Shown here: positions 1 to 12,164 of the stretch, one piece after another
Layout: every line of letters starts with the position of its first letter
Numbering within the stretch: position 1 is the stretch's first letter
Origin: Phallusia mammillata
Lineage: Eukaryota; Chordata; Ascidiacea; Phlebobranchia; Ascidiidae
Length of the DNA stretch: 64,000 nt
Direction of reading: 5' to 3'
Assembly (NCBI GenBank): GCA_003260075.1
Contig: QLIY01000183.1
Coordinates: 62,001 to 126,000 of the forward strand
Notes under the pieces: generated by a model
The model's input: the letters and a program-made list of their open reading frames with translations, nothing else
What the model was told of the DNA's origin: nothing
Database searches by the model: none
Program-made: the position numbers and the translations under genes

Positions 1-1222
1 TTAAACACGACGCTAATACTAGTATGTTTTACAATTGGGAAACAGTGCTGAGACTGGGGAAGGCAAAATTAGGCGTTTTTAATTGAGTTTTGAAGTATTT
101 CTGACATTCTGAAACAAATCTGCCAGTTTAATATCAGCTAAGCTTATAGTCTATTATCCTTGCTGTATATTATGTTAAAATCGAAATCTCGATAAATAAT
201 TTTGTTTCTACGTTTATATTTCGAATTAAAAATGATGTAAGGGGCACCAAATTGTTTTAGTGCTTAGGGCCTCTAATGGTGTTAATCCGGCCCTGCGTGT
301 CAGTAAAACTTTTGTTTCATGCGAAAACACTTCACTGCTGTTGCTTTGAAGTGCGTCACACCCTGTTGACATCACCATTTCTTATCCGGTTGTAGTGAGA
401 TGGTGAGACTTGATCACATATGATGACTAACCGATAAAGAGTTACAACGCATGCAGGTGAAATCATCTTTCTACTACATTTGTTTTGTCTATCTTATGTC
501 GCAATTAAATATGCTGGTTTCATTTTTACATTTGCAATCATTGCAGTTTATGCAAAAATAAATCCATGAGCTTAATAAATTTATGCAAACATTTGGTAAA
601 TGAAACGAAAAACGAAACTGCTTGGAATTATCCCGGGTTTGCAGTTGCAGTTATTTTTATTCGTGTTTAATTAATCTTTCCGTATTCCTCTCACGCTATT
701 CTTCCACGAACAACGTGCTTATTTTATTACGTAATTGCTGCATGATGGAACCTCCCTAATGTGAAGGAGATAACCTGAAGAAGAACACACAAGTTCGGGG
801 AAAACTTCAAGTTAACTTCAAGTTTGTGGGCGAGGTCAATAATTTTTCTTTTTTTAATTGCACAGGAATAAGACAATTCGACATACTTCAACGTACTTCA
901 ACGTTTATGCACCTTTAGAACATTTGAAATACAACTAAGCTTAGTCGTTTTTGGTCACAGTGTTTTTAGAGTCTGTTTTATGTGCTTACAAGCTTTAAAA
1001 CATGTTTTGTAAGTGAGTGGATAATATCTGCAAGATGTTCGCCGCAGTAATTCTGTGTTTTTAGCCTATATGTCATGTACTACTTTAGTGAGCCTTCCAT
1101 ATGTGTCAGCAGTGCAGAATTAAATCAAGACCTAATGCTTCGAAAAATTACCCGAAATAGAAATATACCGTGCATGAGGTGAGTAAATTAGAGCAGAACG
1201 TGTAGCGACGAAGTGGTGCGCG
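1..1222. other. Non-coding upstream region of G1
   Basis: AT-rich sequence with no convincing coding exon, repeat or RNA gene seen on either strand. It ends at the TATA box that probably serves the first receptor gene. Confidence 0.5.
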
Positions 1223-1228
1223 TATAAA
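1223..1228 (+). promoter_or_regulatory. TATA box, probable G1 promoter
   Basis: A TATAAA in a locally GC-richer stretch (cgcgTATAAAAgcc). It lies about 470 bp before the G1 start codon. The space between would be 5' UTR, probably with a UTR intron or a trans-splice outron, because an acceptor-like site (a T-rich tract ending CTACTTTAAG) lies near 1651. Motif match only. Confidence 0.4.
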
Positions 1229-1696
1229 AGCCAACCTCGATGTTTATGTGCACGTGTTGAGGGAACCTCAGACAACAAGTTGCAAACGGTGACACATGTT
1301 GCTGTGATTCAGTGTCTCTCAGCTAAAAACATCGAACTACGCAAATGCAATTAAGAATCACCAACCTATATCAAGTTGCGTGTTGCGTAACAGCCCAGTT
1401 TGTCAGGCAATATTGTTTCTCAGAAGTCTGTGACTTGAGCACACCTATTGTTTTGTTGTCGGGTTGAGACTATTTCGCAGGGGCAAACAATGCATTTGGT
1501 AACACCAATAAGACGGATATAGTTATACAATGTTGAAAGGTTGGAGAACGTTGTATACTATAAAGTACACACCGATGGATGGAAGTTAAATCAGGAAAGG
1601 CATAGGTTTACGATACTACTATGTCATCTACAAGCTTTTTTTTCTACTTTAAGATCATTTATTTCCAAGATAATTGAAATTGAAGCATTCTATAAC

Positions 1697-3884
1697 ATGA
1701 AAGTTTTTCTGTGTCTGCTGCTTGGTCTGGCATTTGCGAGAAGTTCAATGCAATCCCACTTGGATTTGGAGACCGAAATAAATCGATGTGGCTTTGCTCC
1801 CGGTTACCGACCTGGAAACGAAACCTTCCAACTACATTGTTGCAACGTCAGTGAAACCAACATGCTCAAAAACTGGAAGAAAGGTTCCTTATACCTCACG
1901 ACGTATTTGCTCAACTTAAAATCGTGGCAATGTCCTCAGTTCGCCAACGAATGCAATAAACCGACTTTCGATTTTAATCCGTTTTCAAAAACAGTTTATC
2001 TCTACTTTTGCAACCAAATAGAGTTTGAAAGTTCATGTCAGAGCGAAGTGTCACGTCTTCTTCCACAGGACACGCTGGTCAGTTCGTTGACGTGGCAAGC
2101 GATGGTTGGTCAGCTCGACTCGTCACGTCTTAACATCGAGCAACTTTTGCGACCCTGCACTCAACTCGCCTTGTTCGAGAAGGAAAGATCCGATGAGAAG
2201 TTTGGCAAATATCACGAGGCTGTCGCACCGAATTTGCCTTTCTGTGAACTCAACTGGTGCGGAACGGATGACGCGTCATACCGGAACGGCGTGATTGACA
2301 TCTGGAACTGCATGAGCGCTAGGTATACTACCTTACTTGCTAAAAATTCCTACAATTAAAGTACAAATATAGACACATTTGTTTTGCATTTACAGATGCC
2401 GTGCCAACATTGTTATCATTTTCATTGGGTTAATCATCCTGTCCATCGCCATCATAACAGCCAACGTCACAGTGATTGCAGTATTTCGTCGCAACGAAAA
2501 GCTCCGGAACAGCCAGTCCGTTTACAAGCTGTCATTGGCCTGTGCTGACCTCATCGTTGGTGTGATAGTTGTTCCAACTTTCGTAAGTACACTTGGAGTG
2601 CTCGTGTGGCCGTCAGTTAAAGCAGCTGTGGATACGAAAGTGATTGGATTCCAACTTGTCAATGGAAGCTTGCACAACACCTCAACCATTGCCTCATACC
2701 AAAAACCAACCGGGTATTTAGCAACACATCTTACACGGGGTTACGTAGGCTTTGTTGGCTTCTTTACCCTCACGTCGTTCGTAGTTTCAGCTTACACTCT
2801 AATGGTGGCAAGCATCGATCGATTTAGAGCAGTTTTCAGGCCTTTAAGGTACAACCGACACGAAGCCGAGAAGCTTGCCCGTAGTTTGAGCATCGTCATA
2901 TGGATCATCAGTTTTATATTTGCAAGTCTTCCACTTTATGTGCCAGGACTCAACTACAGTCTCATCGCTTCTGTGCTGATCGCATCGTCAGGTTCGGATG
3001 AGGTTGTTGTCCTTTACGCCGTCGCTATCGGAATCCCGCTCATAGTGGTGTGGGTCACAACTACATCAACGTATGTAATGGCGAGAAAACATGCGAGAAA
3101 GCGAAAGAACATCTCGACCTCTTCACACGATCGTAACAAGAACATGGAACAACGACTTGTCAAAACTCTGGCCATCATGGTTGGTGTTTTCACGTTGAAT
3201 CTCCTTCCTGCTATTATTGTCCTTGTTGCTTCGATCGGTTCAAGCAACATTAGTTTCTCGAAACCGAAGCAACTTGATTTGATACCAGGATCGATTTACG
3301 CTTCGTCGGAGTTTGTGGCAATAGTCGTGCTGGCTTCCAACAGTTTGTGGAACATGTTCATCTACAACGCAAGGAACAAGGATTTTCAGAATGTAGCTGA
3401 CAGCATGTTTGAGGGAATCAAATCCACCCTGGGAATAACCAGATGTTTGCACCAGATTCGAAGTTCGTGCGGCTCCACCAAGCGGAGGTTGTCTAGTACA
3501 GGAGGAACAGTCTCATCCCCTTCCACCAACTCAACCGGTCTGTCATCGAAAAAAACCACCTCCTCTCAGAAGTTTTCATCAACCAGCCCAACGCAAAGCA
3601 AAACGATGAAAAGCTCAACATACAGCAGTTCCGCTATTGATGAAGAAAGCGTTAACCAATCCGAAGGCAACAGGAAAATAAAACAGGCACATAGTGCGAC
3701 ATCTGCCGACTGCGATGTAAACTCCAACACGAAATTGCCGACTAATAATGAGTCAGCACAATTGAGCGACAAGTCGGAAAGTGCGATGGCAGATTCAGTG
3801 TTCGATTCTTATGTGATCGATGTTAATGCTGATCGGTTGTTCGTTTCAACCATGGTGGGAATCGCGGAGGAGAATGAAGTTTAA
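1697..3884 (+). CDS. G1: cysteine-rich-ectodomain rhodopsin-like GPCR
   Basis: Two exons, 1697-2322 and 2396-3884, joined across a 73-bp GT-AG intron in phase 2; 704 aa in total. The ATG at 1697 is chosen because it opens directly onto a hydrophobic signal peptide (MKVFLCLLLGLAFA). Exon 1 gives an ectodomain with 11 conserved Cys (including a CC pair, W-x-C, and the C-terminal N-W-C-G and W-N-C). A twelfth Cys is the first full codon of exon 2. Exon 2 gives seven hydrophobic helices: TM2 has L-A-C-A-D, TM3 ends S-I-D-R-F in place of DRY, TM6 has N-L-L-P in place of CWxP, TM7 has N-S-L-W-N-M-F-I-Y. The cytoplasmic tail is Ser/Thr-rich and ends in a block shared with G2 and G8 (I-D-V-N-A-D-R-L-F). 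Predicted plasma-membrane receptor; ligand and G protein unknown. Confidence 0.88.
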
Positions 3885-3949
3885 AGACTCACACTCTGTA
3901 TTTATTGTTATGCGACCGACCTTTTTGGCGTGTTTCTACACGAAAAACC

Positions 3950-3955
3950 AATAAA
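3950..3955 (+). terminator. AATAAA polyadenylation signal of G1
   Basis: A canonical hexamer 66 bp after the G1 stop codon, in the expected place for 3' end formation. Confidence 0.7.
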
Positions 3956-4806
3956 ACAGTTTTCATTAAAACGGGGCATCTTAATTGAAATATACCGACG
4001 GTTTGAGGTCAATAGAAATAGTGTGATGGTTCAAAAAACAGATGATTGTCTTGTTTAGGCTTTTACAAATTTGTCCGACATAAAGTGTAAATTAGAAATG
4101 GTTGCATATCTTTTTCCCGTTTCATATTTATGTCATAGGTTGCTCTTCACGTAAAAAGGAACGAAGAGTGTGACCAAAACGTCACGTAGATTATGTCATC
4201 AACCTTTAGCGGTTTACTAGAGAAGCGGATGTAAGTTACGCCATATAACAATGGGCAGTGTGACGTCACCTTTACGCAATACACGAGTTAGAAAAATTGC
4301 GGCAGGAAACTGAAATTTTCACCAACGCGCGTCAGATGGTGTAAAGCAACTTCTAATTATGACGCCCGTTGTCATGCCAACGCCGGAAGATTAATGGCGG
4401 AAACGGAAAGTCTATTAATATAAGTTTTCAGTTAAACTGCTCGTTAGTAAACTGTTGTTTAGATATTTTTGCTGTGCCCTTAAAAGGTGCTTTGAAACTT
4501 TATGAAATGATCTACTTTGCACCAGTGCTTATTTATAGATGACACTCACCACAAACATTACATGATAATCTATGTTTGAATTATGTCAACTGATCTGGCA
4601 TAGTTTTAAAAATCTGTGTTATTCTCAACATTTGCATCTTTACCGATAATGTTAATTAGCAATGGATTATGTTGCATTGTTACTGGTTTTACATTTATAT
4701 GTTTGCTTGTTGTTTTCACAACCATCGTGTGTAATGTTGTGGCATTTAATATTTCTGTGCGCGGGCTCCACTTCGCGCCAAAACAGTTCGAGCAATGACG
4801 GGTGTT
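3956..4806. other. G1-G2 intergenic DNA with a CRE palindrome
   Basis: No coding exon seen. It contains a perfect TGACGTCA at 4261-4268, about 1 kb upstream of the G2 start codon. Confidence 0.5.
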
Positions 4807-4822
4807 TGACGTCACATATAAA
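4807..4822 (+). promoter_or_regulatory. CRE plus TATA box, probable G2 core promoter
   Basis: A perfect TGACGTCA (4807-4814) is followed two bases later by TATAAA (4817-4822). This tight CRE-TATA arrangement, about 430 bp before the G2 ATG, is typical of CREB/ATF-responsive promoters. Function is inferred from motifs. Confidence 0.45.
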
Positions 4823-5252
4823 GCATGTCATGACGTGTAAAGCGTGACAGGGCCGCGCTTGTTGCATCGGAAACTGACTTAGTAATAAAAAGTGGCATAA
4901 TGCGAATACTCAAGACGCCTGCCAAGACGCGAACCAAACGAGCTGCGCGGGTTTGTATAGCGGAGCTGATTATCGTGCAGCGGTTGTTTTGCGAAATTCG
5001 GTTTACATTAAAGTTTGACAGCAGTGTTAAAAATGTTGTGTTGTTTAGTTTTCTTTGTGTATTTGAATAAAACAGTGGCAGAAATAGATTTGCTAATAGG
5101 TTTAAGCACGATATAAAATTTTGAATCTTTGTTGTAACTTGCTTCTACGAAAAAAACCCTAAACCTGGTTTTGTCTGTCTAGAAAGTTAAACTGAACATT
5201 GATTTACTAATATCGTGCAAAACTGAAACTAAACTTGAACAAGATAAACGCT

Positions 5253-7965
5253 ATGTGGTTTGCAAATCACTTTGCATTTACGATTTTCGCCTGCATACTG
5301 TTCACTCTCGGGTGCGCGCAGATTGATGGCAATTCCACTTCTGAAGGGCCGCAAGTGAAATGCCGTTATGTGCCTGGAATGTATCTTGGAAGCCGTCAGC
5401 ACGAGTTAGAGTGTTGCAACTCAACGGTGGAGTATTTCGAATCTCGTTGGGCAACCGGTGAACTATTCCTCACTCGGTACCTTGGATCTCTACAAGCATG
5501 GAAATGTCCGCAATTTGAAGTCGAGTGCCAGAAACCAACTTTCGCTTTTACTGAGTACACCAAACTTGTGTACGATTACTTCTGCAACCGCACACAGCTT
5601 GTGAACAAATGTATGGACGTTGTAACTGATATTGTGGAGAATGCAGAAACCGAGTCAATCCAAACTACCCAGCCTGTTGTTATTGCAAGCACAAGTTCGG
5701 AAGGTTCGGGAAATGTTCCAATGGTCGTGGATGATAAATGGAACTCCTCTGTGGAACAGTTGAGACTTCTGCCTTTAGGAGTCGAAGATCTTATGAAACC
5801 TTGTGTACAAGTCGCTCTGTTTGATTCAGAGCCGGAGAAAGTAAACAACTACCACGAGATTGTCCACGCTGATATACCGGGATGCGACCTTGTGTGGTGC
5901 GGGATTGATGGAGATGTTGCGAGGAGCAGTCAGATCACAGCGTGGACTTGCATGAAACCTCAGTAAGTATTCGCTGTGAAACGTATGAGGTAAATGTTAC
6001 TAACTAAACATGTATAATCATCTTTACACTTCTGATCAAAGCAGATTGTATAGAAATGCATCACCAAAATTATGCTAAAAATTTAAATGTCAATCACGTC
6101 AATATAGTTTACTTTTAGAAAAAAGGGCTTCCAGTTTAGGCAATCCACCATCTTATTAATAGCGAGGCTTAAATCCGTGCAAAATATTCGATATTTTCGT
6201 GCTGCATCATCATAAAATGTGTTGACTCAAACATGTTGATGCTAAATAATATGTTAATTAAACGACGAAGAGATGTTGTTGTTGCTTGCAAAGTTTTTAA
6301 AAAGTAGGATAGTCGCAAAAAATATTCGTTACATTACAGAATTATTTTACTATAACTATAGTAAAACTGAGAAATTGATTGATTGAACTTTTTGTTGTGT
6401 TTAACAGATGTCGATCTGGGATTACGGTGATCATGGTTTTCTGTGCCTTACTTGCTCTCATCGTCACTGTAGCAAACCTAACTGTTATAGTTGTGATATT
6501 TCGTAATCCGGCAATTCGACACAGCCAGGCAATTTACAAGCTGTCCCTTGCCTTCGGTGATATTCTGGTTGGGCTGATTGTATTTCCTACGTTTATATCA
6601 ACTTTCACCAAGCTTACTTTGACGCCTCACCCACACGGCAGTATCGAGACAGTCCAGGGATACAATATATATAGTAACGGGACAGTGGCTTCTAATCTTT
6701 CGGATTTTATGTATCGTAAACCGGGAGGCGCCACTGCCACACTCTTGGGCGAAGCCTACATAAACTTTGTAGGGTTTTTCACCACTTTGTCACTGATGGT
6801 TTCGATCTATACTCTCACAGTGGCTGGATTTGATCGACTCACGGCCGTGTACCGACCTCTGCAGTACAGAAAGGACAAAGCAAAGATTCTTGCCAAAAAA
6901 ATATGTGCGGGAGTTTGGGTCTGTTCTGTTTTCTTCGCAACTTTGTCCTTCTATGTCCCCGGTCTGCAATACAACCTCATCGTGTCATTCCTGATTTCAT
7001 GCGGCGGCTCAAATGCTCTAATCCTGTACGCCTTAGCTTTTGCTGTCCCGATGATTATTATGTGGGTTGTCTCCTTAGCAACATATCACTCGACACGGAA
7101 ACACGCCCAGGCACGTCGGCATCTCACCAAGGATTCAAGGCACAAGACGAGGTCGGTGGAAAACAGGCTGGCTCGTACTCTCTCACTCATGGTGGGAGCT
7201 TTCACTGTCAGTCTCCTTCCTGCTCTGGTAGTTCTGCTGGTTCCTTTGTTTACTGTCAGCGTCTACTTCAGTCGTCCAAGAGATTTCAGTTTGTCATCTG
7301 CATCCGCTTTTGTCGCTGTTGAGTTCACCGCCATGTTAATCATTGTCTGCAACAGCTTGTGGAACTTTTTCATTTACAGTGCGCGCAACCTGGAATTCCG
7401 TCGCGTCGTCAAGGTCATGTACAAAGACATCGCTGAGAAGACCAAGCTGGCGTGGTGCTGGGATTCGACAGTCATTTGCACTCGCCGGGTGGCGCACGAG
7501 GGCGCAAGAAGATTCTCGAACATACCGAGTCTTAGCAACAGCACAGCAGGAGGAAGAAAGAAGAGCCTTGCATCCGAGCTGACATCCACAACAAAATTGC
7601 GACGTGAGTCCAACACTATCACCAACCAGACCACGTCACGAGGCGTATTGTCGTCTGACGTCATAAAGAGTTCTGATGCGTCACACTCGAGCACACAGGA
7701 CACAATGAGCAAGACGAATTTGGAGAGCTCAACTGTTGTGGAAAGTGAGGGAAAGATTTACAAACCAAAGTATGCGAAGAATCCGAAGATAAAAGGTGGG
7801 AAGAAGGAAGAGGACGGCAAGGATGCCAGTGATGACTCGATTTTCAACTCGTTTGCGATCGACGCGAATGCAGACAGACTCTTCCTCTCTGTGATGGAAA
7901 ACATTGATGAGGGAATTGAAGAACCAGAAAACAACAAAGAGAAATACGAGCAGAGCAAAGCCTGA
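5253..7965 (+). CDS. G2: cysteine-rich-ectodomain rhodopsin-like GPCR
   Basis: Two exons, 5253-5962 and 6408-7965, phase-2 intron of 445 bp with donor GTAAGT and acceptor TTTAACAG; 755 aa. The ATG at 5253 starts a signal peptide (MWFANHFAFTIFACILFTLG); an in-frame upstream TTG is not used. The ectodomain has all 12 family Cys and motifs W-K-C-P-Q-F, Y-H-E-I and L-V-W-C-G, plus a Thr/Ser-rich insert in the middle. The 7TM domain has L-A-F-G-D in TM2, G-F-D-R-L after TM3, S-L-L-P in TM6 and N-S-L-W-N-F-F-I-Y in TM7. An N-G-T sequon lies in a long ECL1. The tail of about 200 residues is basic and Ser-rich and ends with the family block (S-F-A-I-D-A-N-A-D-R-L-F). Closest sibling in architecture: G8. 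Confidence 0.88.
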
Positions 7966-8312
7966 AGCATCCTTACCCTTAAGTTGGGTTCGATTTTATA
8001 TGAGAATGCAGCACAACATTCCAGCTGAGGCCACCACGAGAAGATATTTTCTTCACACATTGAGTGATGTCGTTGGACAAACAGAAAAGTCTTTTGGTTG
8101 CTCCATATTGTAAAGGCCTTACAACGTAATATCTTTTTTCGATTTTTTTTGTACAGGTCTTTTAAAAAAGTAAAATGTTTCTACAGCCTTAGTTCCCACT
8201 GTATTTTAACCCACTGTATATCATGACGTGAGCGACTTCCTACATGACAAACTGCTTATTTGTCACATGAAGTTTCGATCTTGTTTCCTGTTGCGTTTCG
8301 GTTTCCGTCAAT

Positions 8313-8318
8313 ATTAAA
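8313..8318 (+). terminator. Possible ATTAAA polyadenylation signal of G2
   Basis: A variant hexamer about 350 bp after the G2 stop codon. No AATAAA was seen closer. Confidence 0.3.
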
Positions 8319-11300
8319 CAGCTTTGTTCCAAAAAAATCTTGTGCTGATTGTGAAACTGGCTAAGATGTCAGTTGTCAGAGTTTGAAAAGTTACCTTAAT
8401 TTTTCTGGTTTATCTGGTATAAAAACAAATTGGCATTTCAAAACACTTTATAAACTAGCTGTAGTCTATTATGGTGGATAAACGGTGTATACACTTCAGA
8501 CTCCTTAAAGGTTTCAGGCTTAAAGTTTTCAGGATTGTAATTACAATAGACATTTAAACAAATTCCATGTTCACTCTGTAATTCTGTAGTTGCAATTGTA
8601 GACTTAGATTAAACGTTTCCAACTAGTGTAAAATATACAAGCATGAATGTCGTTAATTGTCATTAACACAACTCATGATGCATGTCATTGGGTTTGCTTA
8701 AACGACTTTATATATATATATATATATCTTCTCCTCATAGCCAAACTTAAAAACAGCAAAGCAGAAACTATTTTGTACATGACATGACACATAACTGCCC
8801 TGCTGCTGAAAAAAATGGTAGACAAACCAAATTAGACAGGCGGCTGCAAAGATTGTTTACTTCGGCAAATCAAGTCAATCGTCAACAAATATCTCAAAAA
8901 TGTTTAAGAATTTTTGCTGGTTCATTGTGGTTTAGATAAAACTGTTGTTTATTTGCTTACATAGGTATAAATATACTTCACTCGTCGCAAAACAACCGCT
9001 GGAATGAAGCACTAAGAACATCCGGGACTGCGATTTTGGCGCGTTAAATAAATAAGTTGTAGTTGTCTAATGTCTTGCTAAACTTTAAACGTTTTTTTAT
9101 GCTAACATGTTTATGTGTATGATAAACACTGCGGAGAAAAGGCAAAATGTATTGCTTTCTTAGTTTAACGATTTGTTGTATTTCTCGTTGGATATTACGT
9201 TGCAGGTATTCCGAGGAAAGTTGTCAAACTTTTAAACGCTACTTTTGTAACTTAAGTTTTGTTTATCATGCGGAACAATGGCTTGTTTGGCTGATTAAAT
9301 CTTGTATACCAGACTAGTTGGAAAATGTTGAGATGTATTCAGTTGCATGAATGTTTCTTGGCAACAACAAAAAAACAAAAACTGGATTTTTATGTTTTGT
9401 CTCAAGCATGTTCTTTGCTGAATTTACAGGTAAGCTGATTGCTTGTATGCTGTGTGATCTACCAAAGAGTGAAACATGATAAAATTGTCATGTCACCAAA
9501 CTGAAGAAACAATAGTCCACCCGTTATAGTCTACTCATGTGACAATAAAATGTATGAACAGTTATAAAGATGTGTTGAAAAGTATTATTTATAAAGTATT
9601 ATCCCCCCCCCCTGTGATCTACCAAAGAGTGAAACATGATAAAATTGTCATGTCACCAAATTGAAGAAACAATAGTCCACCTGTTATAGTCTACTCATGT
9701 GACAATAAAACGTATGAACAGTTATAAAGATGTGTGGAAAAGTATTATTTATTGGATTAGCAAATGTTATAAATTTAGTTCAGTATTATACATGTCAAAT
9801 TTAAATGTTGTTGTTAAAGTGGCTTTTTATTTCTGCATGTAATTATGAAAAGGGTTTTGTAACTATTTACTTTTACAAAAAAGGTATTTAGGCTAATTTA
9901 GTTTTGCTCTACCACAACCAGTTGCAGACCCATTGGATATGTTAAAAAGTAATGCATTAAAAAGACTGTCATGTTTTTGGTGTAACTAACACTTTACAAA
10001 ATCATAAATTTGTATCAACAAAATTTGTGCTTTACAAGAAATCTCATTAAATATGTAAATTTGTAAGACAATATATATATATATGTTTTAAGATCTGGTG
10101 GTTGGACAGATGCCATTACTGGAAATTTGCAGAAAGCAGGAACCGTACAGTTTTGCTCATTGAGAAGAAAATGGACATTTACAACAGAGACCAACATCAA
10201 TGTAAATTTGCTGCTACTGTACATCTCTTTACATGGCCAATGTAAGTGCAAATGTTTCCATAATACCATTTAAACACAAAACTCTATGTTGAACTGTGTT
10301 GTGTCTTTATGTCAGCTTCAATTAATTTGTCCTGTTTTGTCTGTTGAGAGTGCTATTTTTAAATCATCTGGCAAATAAGAGGCCAATGGGACAGAAAAGA
10401 TTATGAAATACAGCTTTAGTGTAACCAGTATCTTTTTGAGCTTGTAAGTTGCAACCTTTAATTTTTTGTGATTTTTTTATACCCCTTGTTACTTGAATTC
10501 AGCTATTGACAGGAATTGTGAACAAAAAATGTAAAAACTGGTTTTAAAGCGGTACTGTAATCAATGTCTCTAGTGATTTGGTTCAATATAGTGTTTTTAT
10601 ACTTTGTTGTGTTTTATCTGTTTAAAAAAAGCAGATGCCAGATCAATGAGTTACATGAATATATTCCATGATATTAATCGACTGATTCCATTACTCAGAA
10701 AGTATTTTTTGTTCTTGCCTGTTTTAAATTTAAGTTAACAGTTTTTACTGTATTTTACATATTACATTTATATATATATATATCCACAGCCACAGGTTAG
10801 ACAGATTTATTACTTTAAAAAGACAACACATTGGACAAATCTATCTTGGAATTTTTTATATTTTGATTGGTTGTTTCAGGACTAAAATGTGATAATCCAC
10901 CAGATTGCCATTATATAATTTTACTACTGTTTAAAAAGCAATTTTTTGGCCAAAAGAAAGTTGCTAATTAACCATTGCTACGTAACTAACCATAAATCAG
11001 GAAACAATATTGTATAATGTCACAGCCTGGCTTATATCAATGACTTACATAACTAACTTAAAGTCTAATGTGTTTGATTTGCAGTTTTGAAAATCAGTAC
11101 TGTACAGAAACATGAGATTTGTGATCCAAATCACTGATACCAAAGCTGTCTATGTATTGGGTATAAATCTGGAGATGAGATGAACGAAATAAAGAATAAG
11201 GAAATATTTTATTCTACTGTGCATGCATTCAACTGTCTTGTGAACAGAAGGTAAATAGCAATAAAGCCAACTATTATGGCATTGTGAGCAACTTTAGACA

Positions 11301-11326
11301 TATTTTGGGTTGCCTAACTCATAGAC
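8319..11326. other. Intergenic DNA, G2-G3
   Basis: AT-rich with no supported exon. It holds short TA microsatellites near 8710, 10070 and 10770 and the C10-linked direct duplication at 9453-9752. Confidence 0.5.
9453..9752. repeat. Direct duplication across a C10 linker
   Basis: Segment 9453-9602 is followed by ten C (9603-9612) and then nearly the same segment at 9613-9752, with about four substitutions in 140 bp. It reads as two haplotype copies of one locus left unmerged. Confidence 0.85.
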
Positions 11327-11660
11327 CAGTGATTCTCAACTGGGGGGTGCGAACCCCTGGGGGCCTGCGAAGTGTTTTTGGTGGGTTTGCAATAATTACT
11401 TAATTCGCACAATCTGAGATTGATCAATCACAACTTTAAAAAATGTAACTTGAAATTTGAAAACATTGCTTATAGATAAATCCAAATACATTGTGACATT
11501 TTAACCCATTGTGATGCAACAGAGGTAAATCAGTTGGTATTTTATGCACCATGTGTTGGTTGCTTGTTAATGAAAAAAGGTCAAAAATAGCTGAAACTTA
11601 AGGGGTCCGCAACTACATTTCAAAAAGGGTCTGCAAAAGCCAAAAGGTTGAGAACCACTG
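11327..11660. mobile_element. hAT-type MITE
   Basis: A 334-bp element bounded by perfect 14-bp terminal inverted repeats, CAGTGATTCTCAAC at 11327-11340 and its complement at 11647-11660. The terminus matches the CAGTGGTTCTCAAC type of non-autonomous hAT elements. No transposase ORF. The flanking target duplication is not clean, so the insertion is probably old. Confidence 0.75.
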
Positions 11661-12141
11661 CTTTGGACTTTCCTTCTGATGCATGTGTGTGTGCCCATAA
11701 GCCTACACAGACATACTGCTTAGTATTTTTACCCAAGTTAGTGACCTTTTAGCACTCTGGAGTTGTCCTTTGTCAGTGTTATTCATCAACAGTTTTACAA
11801 CAGATGATATTTGGTTTATTTGCTGAACAGTGTAGGGAATACTCTGGCTACCTTTTGTAAAGACTTAACTTGTCTTTTGACTGAGCTTTGGGTAAACCAT
11901 GTGAGATTTGTGTTGACCTTGACCCTAAAACTCATATCTAAGGCTGTGGCACAACTACAGTTGTCATACAGTATTTGAATATTATTTGCATTTTATACAG
12001 GATTGAATATTATTTGCAATGCTTACAGATACAATATAATGAAAAAAAATGCATGGAAAAGACAGGCAACCCAAAACAGAAACCAAGTAGAACATAAACC
12101 AAAAGAAATGAGATACACACTGCTTTAAAACAAGATACAAG
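11661..12141. other. Non-coding DNA 3' of G3
   Basis: No gene seen. An ATTAAA on the minus strand at 12142-12147 lies just past the G3 stop and is a possible polyadenylation signal. Confidence 0.4.
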
Positions 12142-12164
12142 TTTAATCATATAAGTAATTTGTG

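Noticed and set aside
1541-1696. Longer N-terminus for G1 starting upstream of the signal peptide
   Set aside because: It would start at TTG, not ATG, and would bury the signal peptide. Similar non-ATG extensions were rejected for G2, G4, G7 and G8.
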